Source of the DNA: Toxoplasma gondii ME49 | Lineage: Eukaryota; Apicomplexa; Conoidasida; Eucoccidiorida; Sarcocystidae | NCBI RefSeq assembly: GCF_000006565.2 | Contig: NC_031479.1 | Span: forward strand, 2,170,001 to 2,234,000 | Length of the DNA stretch: 64,000 bases | Reading direction: 5' to 3' | Part shown: piece after piece, positions 50,512 through 64,000 of the stretch | Numbering within the stretch: the stretch's first letter is position 1 | Layout of the letters: every line of letters begins with the position of its first letter | The notes under the pieces: generated by a model | The model's database searches: none | What the model saw: the letters and a program-made list of their open reading frames with translations, nothing else | Told to the model about the DNA's origin: nothing | Translations under genes and position numbers: made by a program

Positions 50512-51361
50512 GCGAACCCCGCGAAAGTGTGAAGGCCCAGCCGAAGTGGGACAAACGGATGATTTCCCTTAGGCTCGCATGGGCCTCAGACGGTGTCATC
50601 GTCTCCGTTTGAATAGTGCCGGCGACGGACAGTGCAACGGCACACGCAAAACTGTGTTTGCTCTTGTGACTACTCGGAGGCCAATCTGCAAACACATGTT
50701 CGACGAGGAAACGACGTTAGTTGTCGTCGTTAGTCGAACGGAACTGGGTAATCCAGTCACAGGTCCCTACGGTCCCTGAGGAACTAAGAGGGCGGAAGTC
50801 TTGTGCCCGAAAAAAAGTTGTTGAGGGGAAAATCAACTAATTAGCGATGACGGATCGACTGTCGTTTTACTTGTAGAATTCTTACATTGTTATTGAACCT
50901 TTTTTTCCCTGTTGAAGTAGACGCCGCCCACAAAGTGTATCGTCATCCCACAGAAAGCGGTTCCTGGCAAAGTATAGAGCCACTATGCTAGTTTGTGAAT
51001 TGGCATATATTGTCGGACTTTGTCTTGTCACAAACTTTCATCCAATTATGAATATATGCATATGGAGAAGCGGCTTAGGAATTCGGTGTGTGCGAACCGT
51101 CCGCGCATATCTCTGCACAAATCTAAACGGCAACGTTTGGGCCCTTGAACTCGACCGTACCAAAGTCTTGCCCGAGGAACACACAATAGGGGCATCCAAC
51201 TGTGAAATTCAACAGGGCTTTTTGATAGGGACTAAATACCAAGGCACTCAGCGTCACTAACTACACACTTGATTTAGAAGCCTCGGGGGCATAGTGCGAT
51301 TAAAAAGTCTCATTGTTCACAGCACTGAAAAGGAAAATACAGAAGCGGCGTATAAGGCGTC
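50512..51361. other. Convergent 3' intergenic region
   Basis: This is the space between the stop of the plus-strand hypothetical gene and the stop of the minus-strand secreted protein gene. Nothing is recognised in it. Confidence 0.6.
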
Positions 51362-53374
51362 TTATGATGTATACACAGCGGCCACAAGATCTTCAATGAC
51401 GTCCGTGATGCTCACATCTGCAGCTGCTGTAGAGATCGTTGCTGCAGTCTCGGAAAGAGACTCGGCGACGGCGTTCGTGAGGTCGAGAGGCTCCAGAACA
51501 CCGTCGATGAAGAAACTCATTAGCGTTGCATACAGTTCCTCATTCCCTGTCGCCTCTCCCGCTAGTCGAGCAAGATCGAGGATCTTCTCTTTCGTATCCG
51601 TATTCTGGACTTCCGCGGACGGAAGCCCTTCGATGATTGTCACAGTTCTCGCTGGCCCCGAGAATGGCCAGCCACCTCCGCCAGCAGTTCCACACTTTGT
51701 TGCAATTAATTCCGCGACAATCTCTGTCAGCCCTAGAGGATCCAAGATGGTGTGAACCACCGCCTTACTCACGACCATGTAGAGGAGGCCCTTGCCAACT
51801 TTTTCTCCAAGCTGAAGTGCATAACCCAAAATTTTCAGGCATGCCTCAGGATACAGCAGCTTGACACCTCCGAGAAGGAGAGGATTTTTCAGAATGTCAA
51901 AGCTGTCAAGCCCGCCTCCCATTAGTGTTGGAAGTTTCAACAAGTCTGAACGTTTCACCGCCAACGCTGCCAGAGCCTTGGGAACGAGGAGCGCAGTGGT
52001 GAACGCCTTCGTAGAACTCTTGGCCAGGAGAAGAGCCTTCACTGCAGCCGCCTTGAAGAGAACGTCTTTCCTCGTCAGAAGCAACTCTGTGACGACCCTG
52101 TCGAGTTTGAAGGGAACTAAGAAGGTGCAGAAGAACGACTTCGCGAGACTGATGTAGAACTTCTCTGCTCCCAGTGTGCTGCCAAGTTTTGCCGCCAATG
52201 CCAGCAGTTGGTGCAGTTCAGCTTGATCGCCATCCTTTGAACCAATCATGCCAACTAAAAGGCTGAGAGGGTTCCACATGTTCATATCTTCTTCTGATAG
52301 AGCGACCTTTGCCTCAAGAATCAAGGCTGCAACGTGTTTCACCAAGCCAGCAGGGATTAGGAACTCGTCGCAGAAAGCACCCGCGAGATTCGCGTAGAGC
52401 TCTGCAACTCCGAATCGCTTACCAATTTCGTGAGCCACGTTCACCACATCTTCTCGAGCTGCAAGGTTCTCCTCAACGGATACAGAGCGCTCAGATTCAA
52501 CATTGGCATCGGGAGGTGCAGTGCCGAAATCTCCAAGCGCTGCTTCGATCATCTTCATCACTTCGGCAGATGCAGCATCCACTTGATTAACTCCTGCCGT
52601 CGGCGCTACCTCGAGTTTCTTCACCTCCTGCAGGAGCCTTGGAAAATCAGCAGCTTCCTCTAATTGTTCGGACCCCATCAGAAACGGAATTCCATCGCCT
52701 TCGAACGGAGCCACTAGCTGCTGGATGATCACTGAGGCGGGGTTCTCCGCGTCGGCGAGAACCCGCAATATTTCACTTCCGAAAGCCTCCGTCACGCTGG
52801 CTAACTGTTCAGAAAATGCAGAAGGCAGTTGATCAATCAGCTGGTCTGCAAATGCCAAATCGAACACGTTGCCTCCAAGTGCACCGTGCAAACTTCTCGT
52901 GAAGGAACGGATGGCGTCTTTAGGTGACTCGAATGACTGCAGTTGGCGCCCCCGGAGTCGCCGGCCCTCCCCATCTGCAAAAATGGAAAAAGCAGAAAAA
53001 CAGATAGTTATAGCGGGTTCTGTTAAAGCTACAGTGGGATTTGGCTGCGCTCCAGGTAAAGTAGCAAGCGAGCTTCAAGTGTGCCACAAAACGAACGTAC
53101 CTGAAAAGTCTAGCTCGTTGGCAATATCTCGGATTGCCTCGGTAAAAAATAAATTCGTGTAGGGAGAAGTAAGACCGAATGGCAGTAACAGCTTTTGGAG
53201 GAGAACGTCGGTGAAAAGCAGCCCCTCACTTTTCCACAGAGAAGGAAGGAAAGGCAACATCTCTGGACGTTGCAGGGACTTCTCTATATCATCAGCCGCG
53301 GCAGTCTGTTGAGGCTGGCAGCAACTGAGGCCGGAAGCCACAAGAACTGCAAATACAATTGACTTGGGTGCCAT
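51362..53374 (-). CDS. Secreted helical-repeat protein of unknown function
   Basis: Exon 1 is 53374-53101 and exon 2 is 52974-51362. They join as G|AT and give 628 residues. The N-terminus is a clear signal peptide (MAPKSIVFAVLVASGLSCC), likely cut near AAADD. Just after the exon junction is a basic RRLRGRQL stretch. The rest is rich in Ala and Leu and predicted helical. A motif of the form L-x-LA-x-x-x-G-x-x-x-G-x-x-x-LY-x-x-L, then P-x-x-L-x-x-x-V-A-x-x-L, recurs at residues about 268-310 (GVAELYANLAGAF, FLIPAGLVKHVAALIL), 346-391 (EKFYISLAKSF, FLVPFKLDRVVTELL), 470-515 (LLYMVVSKAVV, ILDPLGLTEIVAELI) and 555-598 (ELYATLMSFF, LEPLDLTNAVAESL). A weaker copy sits at 49-87. No transmembrane segment beyond the signal peptide is evident. 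I do not recognise the family; a secretory-pathway or exported protein is likely. Confidence 0.8.
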
Positions 53375-55359
53375 TGTGAAAAAACTTTTGCGAGAAAGCA
53401 GGAACGGAATGACGCAAGAATAGGGATGCACTGTTGACACAAATTTATTACAACTGACAGAGCACCCAGCAGAACAACTAGATCACTCGGTCTACAACGG
53501 TATCGTCGATGCTCGTTTGCTCAATGCAGTTCGCGGGTGGTCGTTTCAAAGGTCTGCACGATAACGGCTTTTTAGCGTGGCTATTTTGGTGAGCAAAAAA
53601 GTTAATACAAAGGCACAGAACTTCGAAACATGAGCCATGGCTAACTTAGGAGAACGCAGAGACCAGATGACTTAGATCGCTCAGGACTGTCACCGTTCTG
53701 CTTTGCTAGCTTCTGTGGGTCTTTCGGGGAATCCAAAACAAATGGCAAAATCATCAGTGGAACCGAGCCTATTCTCAAATCTCGTCATTTGTCTTTCTTC
53801 ATCCACAGAACAAGCTGATTACAGCAGAACCACGACCTGTGGAGTACTCCTCACTGTGACATCCTTCCTTGGCCCACTGGCCCAATTTTCTCTGATATTT
53901 CGAATTCGGAAATAATGGCTGACATGATCGGCAGTATGGTTGTCGATCTCGTGTAATTGAGACATTATGTGTGGCAGAGACCGTCGTGCGTCCAAGGTAT
54001 CTTGGCGTTCTGCACTCACGAACAATATTACCAGGCGTTGATTCTCACTCAGCGCCACTGTGGACGGGACAATTTTGCCTATGGGGCTGTCCGAATGGCT
54101 ACATAAGTGACTGTGATCATGAGGTATGCGTGAGACACAGCTGCGTTCGGCTGAAGATACCTCTAAACATCCTTAGCATTCAGTCACAATGGCGCTCTCG
54201 CAGTCCTGCTGCTGTATGCCAGATTTCTTTGAAGCAGGCATACGGAATCCCAAAGGAAGTGAAGAGCCGTTGGACAGTGCCTCCCTTCTCCGTGCCAAAT
54301 CAATGAGCACGCCGCAAGCCACTTTCATGATAGCTGTGAAAATGCATTCCAGGAACCTCACGAACTTTCAGCTGCGAGGTCAACAGCTCTTTCTTCCTAC
54401 ACGCGAGAAGTATCAGCTCCGTGTCGCTTTAAATTTTCTCTCCGTCAGACAAACACCGCCACCACCTCTTTGCACAGGAACATTCTTGCACCATTGCCGT
54501 AAAGGGGTCTATCCTTTGCTACCGATCCTTACAAAATCTGGTTTCTTCCTTGCCACACCGTACAGCATTTGCACAATCTCCCGCCTTGCGTAGACAGCAA
54601 CGGATAAGCTAACTCTTCCCCCCACAAAATGCTCTAAACAGCTGAGTAAACTTTTGGCACCACACAAAGAAGAACGCCCCTATAAACGTTACAGTGTGCT
54701 AACCGCGCATCGTACGAAATAGAAATCGTCCCCGCCTTATTTACCGGGAAGCTGGAAGAAAGTGCTCCATCTCTAGGACTCAGCGAAATGCGAAAGCTGT
54801 TAACCCCAACGGTACGCATAGTTAACAGTCTCATTTTCCACAGCACATCTGTCTCACGATGTTTCTTACAAAGCTTCTGTGAGAGCCACTGTCGATGCAC
54901 GATAATTTGGGGAACAATTCGCGCGCGGACTACAATATTGTGACTGCCGGGAAGACGTTAGCAACTCTTCCTCATCACACTCGTGTGCCGAGTTATGTGG
55001 CGTGTCTTACTGTGATATTCCGAAGCTGTTTTCTGTGCTTTGGTTAAATTGTCATGTAAATCTAAAAAAGGTCTGAACCTAGACAGGCGTATAGACGCTA
55101 GGAGACACGCAAGCTAGACACCGCACAACCATTTATCGAGCATTTTTACACCCACAAAACATCGCCGTCCATACTGGCGTGCGGCGAATCAGGAAAGTTG
55201 TTCTTAGATGAGTTAGCCGAGAAATCAGATGGTTTTCAGAGTACAAGACTGACATGAACGAGATACTCTAAGCACACGCGACAGTGACACGAGTCTCGAA
55301 AACAGAAGCCATTTTCTTTTCTGCAACTGGTCCTTTGGTTAGGTCTCAAAAAGGTGTGT
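53375..55359. other. Intergenic region, no recognised gene
   Basis: This is upstream of the secreted-protein gene and downstream of BiP on the same strand. Several short frames exist without protein-like features. The BiP 3' UTR lies in the right part. Confidence 0.55.
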
Positions 55360-58735
<3,376 letters not shown>

Positions 58736-61700
58736 TTTGTCTACGCAAGTTGAAGACAGAAATTACGGACGGGGAGCGGCGAGAAACGAGGTAACGCCGA
58801 GCCGGCGAACCAGAAGACAGGGAACCACACCAGAGGTCACTGCCGGACACGGGGTTCCGGAGCGAGGCACTGGGAAAAGTGCAAAGAGAAGTCAAGGCAA
58901 AAATGCCGTTCGACGGGGAAACGAAAGGAGAGAAAGGTCCGTTTAACGACCAGACAAAAAAGTGGAACGGGACTGCAGAAGCGCGCGACCGAACCGACCC
59001 TCTTCCCCTGTTCTGTGTTGCAGTCCCCGAACGCGTCGCCGAGATGGGAACTGTACAGACACCCAGTGCTTGTTCCGAAAGTGAAAGTCGGCCGCAGATC
59101 GCGAGACTTCCGAAAGACAAAAAACGCGGAACTAAAAGTGGCACCGACCGGGCGGAGAGCCGCACACACAAGACTCGTGAAATTCGGAAACGTAGTGGCA
59201 GTGCGACTCCAGGCAGCACCAATCGTGGCCGGGACCACCTCCACACCCCCAACTCTGCGTCACGCAGCCTAACAGCGAATCGGCTGCCCCTGCCCTCGCT
59301 CCGAATCTGCCGATCTCGAAGCGCCACCTGCGAAATCTCTATCACACACCCCCTGTCTCTTCGCACACTGCCCTCTCACGCAAGGGAAAGTATGCGGCCG
59401 TGCCAGAATCCGCTGTTTCCTTCCTTCCTGCTCCGCACCACACATGCCCACACACGAAACCGTCCAACCGCTGTTCGCTTTTTTCCCTCATTCTCCGTCT
59501 CTCGGAGCTGCGGGGTCTGTGTCTGGAGCTTTGTGCGCTTTCGCCAAGGCGGCTCGCGGTCCCTGCAGAACGCGCCTGTGTTTCAGGGTTCCCACTGCGC
59601 GTCTCTTTAGGCCGGTCCATTCCTGCGATGCCTTGTGGCGCAATGGGCGCAGGAAGTGGTCGAAAAAGAAAAGGAGAAAGCCTCACCTTCGAATAGACAG
59701 AGACCCACGGGGGTGAGTCCACCGTTACCTTACGATATACACATCCAGGAAGACACGAGCAGCGACAGAACGGTGATTTCGCCAGGGAAACACATTTTCA
59801 GACAGCGGTCCGTAGAATTTCGAACAGCAAGGCTAAGTAAGTGAGGTTCTCGTCACCGAAAAAAAACAGCGGCAAACCGAGGGAACCAGATCTATAGGCG
59901 CGATGGGACAGGTGAAATGCCGGCATTTCTATCACGGACTACGCACCACACCACATGCTTCTGGACACTCGCACAATACCAAAGTGGAAATCACGATCCA
60001 CTGTAAACGGCGTACGCTCACGGGCTTTTCAAATATTTTTACCGCATTCGCCTAAGGCTTCTTGGTGACCCAGTGACTCCCGGGAACGTCGTCTCGTTAA
60101 TGGGTTTTTTGAGGACCGGGGCGATCGAACACACTACACACAGTCTGCCCATAGTAGATCTGCAGCAGAGGCACAGAGAAACGACACAACGCTGAAGCGT
60201 TTTTCCCTGTCCGAGAGGCCGTACTCCAAACCTCAAAGGGAGGGGCGCTTTGCTCACAGTTGAAGCGTTGGGGAGTAGCCTCTCCGCACCAGTGCTGGTC
60301 CGTGGGTCGGTAACCCTTGAAGGTTTCGAAAAACATCCGGTTTTTTTTTCTGCTCGTTTTTCAGAACCTAATTCTTGGCTATCCGTTGGAAGCAGGGTTG
60401 ATAGCTGACCCGTTCACTGGAAGAAAGCGAAGGTCGCTACGGTAGCGCATACAGTCAACGATGGTTTGACGTAGAAAGCTGGACTTGTACACCACCGCAA
60501 GTGAAACAGGGAAAGAAGCCTTCTGAGCTGAAAGAATCAGCTGTGAGAGCATTTTGCCTCGGGATCTGTGGACAGATAGCGAACGTCAACTTGTGCTCCT
60601 CGAGGGGACTCTTTGGCCGATTCGTGCTCTTCTGTGTCGTTGTTTGGAGATCTGGATTTCCTATGCTTGCGTTGAGGCACATCTCATTAGGAACTACGCC
60701 TGCGAGTTTCCGGGACAAAGAATCGACTGAGTCAACAGTAATTCTCAATCGTAAAATTAACGGGCAACCACGCGACAACCACATGGGAAGTCCTGAAGGT
60801 AACTGTGCGGGCCTAGTTAGACCAGACGAGAGCTCTTTCGATTTCACGGCTTAACACAAGCCATGCAGGTCACACAGGAAAGTCTGTATGAGTCAGAGAC
60901 GGCAAACAAAGACATCAGAAGCAGTGGACCAGACGCGCACATGCGTTACGAGCATGTTGAAATTTTCAGTCTGCCGCGCAGGCGTATCACGAACATTGAA
61001 CTTGCGGCAGACTATACAGATTTGAACAGATGCACAATACATTTAGAACATAACGATGCAAACAATGGAACACGCACGGTCCAGTAATATAGGTTGGCTG
61101 TGGTCTTTGCGTGTTCTTGACTCGTGTACAGCGATGACTGCGTTTCTCCAGCGTTTTACCACAGGTTCAGGTCATCTTGCAGTGGGCTCCTCAGCATTTG
61201 ACGTCCCTTTTGTTTCGAGGGCCCTCGAGTGTCCGAATTCACACAAACACAAAGATCGCTATTTGGACAGATAGAAACAACGTACTGGTAGCAACAGCAT
61301 ACCCACATGCGGACGGCTACTCACGGGCAGCAGTCGCTTGGGGACACACACAAGGAAGTGCATATCCGAGAGCCTCAAACAATTGCTGGCATAGAATTCT
61401 CCATTGCCTGTAGCTACATCGTATCACTTGAGAAGATGGGGGGAATGCCACACAGAAAACTATGGAAATCCATGCCACAAAGTCTTTCACCGTGACCTGC
61501 TTTTCTTCGAAGAAATGTTGCACGAGGGGAACAAATCTGTATGATCTCCCCCGAGGAAAGCAAGCTCGACGACACCAAAACAAACAGAACTGCTTTGGAG
61601 CGTCGCCTTTCTACGGAGGAACCTCCCTCGAGGACATTTTTATGTTCGCCTGTGGCGTTTCGCCGCTGCCGCAGCGGCAAAACGGTCAAGTATCCACGTG

Positions 61701-62931
61701 CACACCCATGCGTCTGTGGAAATACATCCCAGGATGTCGAAATTCAGATATTGCTGAGTCATGTTACGGACAAATTGCCATGTAGCTTTGATCAGGAACC
61801 GTTCTTGCCGTGGCTCCGACGCAGCAGACTAGTTCATCCGGCGAAAGTGCTTGTGGGTATACTGTCTTGGAGCACCTGCACCTTCTGCAACACTGTTCTG
61901 CTGGTTGCTACCCTCTGTTGCCTGGCAAAATGCCAATTGGGAGACAGCGTAGACGGGCCTAGGAGGCGATCCTGCTGTTAGAGATGGCTTCCTCTCACGT
62001 CTGTCTTGATTTGAGGGCCAGGACAGGCGACCTGCTTTTCACGGGAACAAAAAAAACCGGAACCAGCGGTCTGCTTCCAAAACGAATCGGTTTTTAGAAA
62101 CGTCTTCTTGTTCCCCTTCTCAAAATACCGTTCTATGCACATCATTCATAATGTCGGCCGCCTAATTTCAGCATTCAATCCCACAAAGCGTAATTTGTTG
62201 CTCGGTCTTGCGGTGTCTGTACACCGCAGTGTGCGGGCTAGCGCTGCTGCACGCACAACTTTGGTAGCGTTGTCTGCATTTCCCGAGCGCTTTCGGAGTT
62301 ATTCTTGTAGAGATGGACCTTTCAAATTCCTTGCACACCGTTGAACTCGACAATTTGAAGGACGATAAACAAGAAAAGGAACAAAAAATTGCTACGGACG
62401 AGGATTTCTCGCTGGATACAACCTGTGGCGGGCTCGACAGAAGCGCCTGTTTTGCGATGCTGGAACTCCTCGACACATAAAAACGCGTATGTGTATATAC
62501 ATGTGCCCTCAAATGCAAATCTCATTCATCTCACATGTATAAATGCATTTGTTCATATTGGTACACACACCATATATGCATGCATTCGCCAATTTTGTCA
62601 ACTTACATGTACCCGTGAGACTCATGACGGAAGGGGCCACGCAACTGGCTGATGCGCGGAGAGGGAAGGAATCGTACGTATGCAGGTGGATGCTGCCTCT
62701 CCACATCTGCTTCGACATGCGTGTACAATTGCTATAAAGGAAGTCTTTCATCGACGCGTGGATCAGCTTGAGCTTCCTGACTGGTATGCCGCGGTTCTGT
62801 TCATCTGTTGATTGCGGGTGCCAAGTGCCGATCACACTTGTTCTGGATGATTCTTCCTACACGCGCCTGTGCATTCACAGGCAGCACGTGATTTCGTGAG
62901 AGACATCACCAAATGGAACCGTTTTCCCACG
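58736..62931. other. Intergenic region between divergent BiP and nuclease genes
   Basis: The left kilobase should hold the BiP promoter and 5' UTR. An AGAGACG element, of the kind first described in coccidian promoters, lies on the minus strand near 59599-59605, about 0.87 kb from the BiP ATG. The rest has only short frames. No gene or RNA is recognised. Confidence 0.5.
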
Positions 62932-64000
62932 ATGCCGGTGCCCGGTCCTCTTCCGTTCACAACGATTTTTGTCGACTTCTTCCGCCTTCCGTTCGATCTT
63001 CGGCGCCGCACTGCGAACCCGGACGCAGCAAAAGGTGCCCCGACTTCCGAAGCTGAAGTCTCAAAGAGCTCCGCGGTTCTCCCAGCACCTCTCTCGTCCT
63101 CTTCACCGCCTATAGGTCCATTTAACCCGCGACTTCCTTCCTCTTCTCTCTTCGCTCGCCCTTTTGTTTCTTCCTGGTCTGCATCTACTTCCTGTGCTTC
63201 GTCACGGCCTTCTTCGTTGCCTTTCTCCTCCGCACTTTCATCGCGTCCTTGCGAGTCAGGTTCTCCTCCTCCGAGTCCATTGTCATCCTACAGCAAGGGT
63301 GAGAGGGGAAATAAACAGTTTGAGGAAAGAGAAGGAAAGACGCACGCATACAGAGGGTCCAGCGAAGACGGCCAAGGGCCAGGCGAAGACGATGAAGAGG
63401 GGAGAGACCGACACATCCACCAGGGACGAGACAGCCCACAGGGGACCAGTGGTCCTTCAGTAGATGGAAAAAGGATTAGTGGGGGACTCGGAATAGAGGA
63501 TGAGGGGATTGGCGGGAATGAAGAGTTCCACTTTTACTCGGACAATCCGTGGGTCTTTCTTCTTTCTCACCTCCACACTGACCACATCAGTGGCCTGCAT
63601 GGGCGATGGCAAGAAGGCCGCATCTTCTGCTCGCCAACAACGCGGCGTCTCCTTCTTCTTCGGTTTCCCAATCTCGCTTCGCGCGTCGCCGCCCTCGGAC
63701 TGCACCGAGTTTACAGCTTCTTCTTTCACTCAGGAGAAAGCCGGAAAGCGAATACAGACGCTGCCCTTGAGGCAGACAGAGGCAGCTCTCTGCATGTGTG
63801 CGGCGGAGGCAGATGGAAGGGGGGCGCCGGCGTTCCGCGTCGAGACGGAGAAGACAGCTGCGCCTTTCCTGCGATCCAGACGCCGCATGCAGAGGGGCCT
63901 GTTAGCGACGAGAGCGAGATTGAGTTCTCGAGGGAAGCGAAGCTCGATTTAGACGAGACCAACGAGGCGAGTAGGGGAAGAGGAGGGGGCAGCGAGGGAG
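62932..64000 (+). CDS. SNM1/Apollo-type beta-CASP nuclease, partial (runs off right edge)
   Basis: A plus-strand frame starts at the ATG at 62932 and has no stop to base 64000 (356 codons). It opens MPVPGPLPFTTIFVDFFRLP, which resembles the first strand of Apollo/SNM1B (an I-x-VDF pattern). The metallo-beta-lactamase motif II is at residues 213-218 within FLLSHLHTDHISGLHGRW; His213, His215, Asp217 and His218 would bind the two metal ions. It is followed by RIFCSPTTRRLLLLRFPNL, as in the SNM1 family where the line reads CSPIT-x-x-LL. Family members are 5' exonucleases for crosslink repair and telomere or broken DNA ends. Here about 180 Ser/Pro/Glu-rich residues separate the first strand from motif II, where relatives have only about 10-20. 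A second charged insert follows the CSPT block. Some of this may be intron, but the frame stays open throughout. Confidence 0.82.
   Translation, partial: MPVPGPLPFTTIFVDFFRLPFDLRRRTANPDAAKGAPTSEAEVSKSSAVLPAPLSSSSPPIGPFNPRLPSSSLFARPFVSSWSASTSCASSRPSSLPFSSALSSRPCESGSPPPSPLSSYSKGERGNKQFEEREGKTHAYRGSSEDGQGPGEDDEEGRDRHIHQGRDSPQGTSGPSVDGKRISGGLGIEDEGIGGNEEFHFYSDNPWVFLLSHLHTDHISGLHGRWQEGRIFCSPTTRRLLLLRFPNLASRVAALGLHRVYSFFFHSGESRKANTDAALEADRGSSLHVCGGGRWKGGAGVPRRDGEDSCAFPAIQTPHAEGPVSDESEIEFSREAKLDLDETNEASRGRGGGSEG

Noticed and set aside
63457..63952. Minus-strand frames at the right edge (for example ending NPFSIY)
   Set aside because: They are antisense to the nuclease frame that carries the HLHTDH motif.

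Overview
The window is apicomplexan nuclear DNA, almost certainly Toxoplasma gondii or a very close tissue-cyst coccidian such as Hammondia or Neospora. The reasons are the ER chaperone BiP with a C-terminal HDEL and a five-exon layout, GC-moderate DNA with many (AT)n tracts, GCATGC-type promoter motifs, long Ser/Arg/Glu-rich low-complexity exons, small GT-AG introns and wide intergenic spaces. There are no operons or bacterial signals. The species call is inference from these traits, not from a search.

Layout, left to right. (1) 1-2199, minus: a Pro/Ser-rich protein that is open to the left edge. (2) 6960-12882, plus: a leucine-rich-repeat protein with an F-box-like segment and an acidic tail. 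(3) 24197-14601, minus: a 1,763-codon SET1/MLL-type histone lysine methyltransferase that I rebuilt from seven exons. (4) 30480-29158, minus: an unrecognised protein. (5) 33975-32921, minus: a FUN14-family mitochondrial membrane protein. (6) 35482-36076: a contig join of 20 N flanked by two nearly identical ~288-bp copies, probably one sequence assembled twice. (7) 40589-37133, minus: a six-exon DeSI/PPPDE cysteine peptidase joined to PUB and UBA domains. (8) 45996-50511, plus: a large unrecognised protein. (9) 53374-51362, minus: a 628-codon secreted protein built from divergent helical repeats. (10) 58735-55360, minus: BiP. (11) 62932 to the right edge, plus: the N-terminal part of an SNM1/Apollo-type beta-CASP nuclease.

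Two of these reading frames (left and right edges) are open to the end of the window and would be missed by any finder that needs a stop codon. The joins for the SET protein, DeSI protein, BiP, the secreted protein and the LRR protein were chosen because the splice sites, codon phase and protein family sequence agree. Total coding lengths come out divisible by three in each case.

Functionally the genes do not form one pathway, as is usual here. Themes are protein quality control (BiP; DeSI-PUB-UBA, which would couple Ub/SUMO-type peptidase activity to p97/Cdc48 and ubiquitin), chromatin (SET), DNA ends (SNM1-like) and mitochondrial turnover (FUN14). The least explained product is the secreted repeat protein at 51-53 kb.
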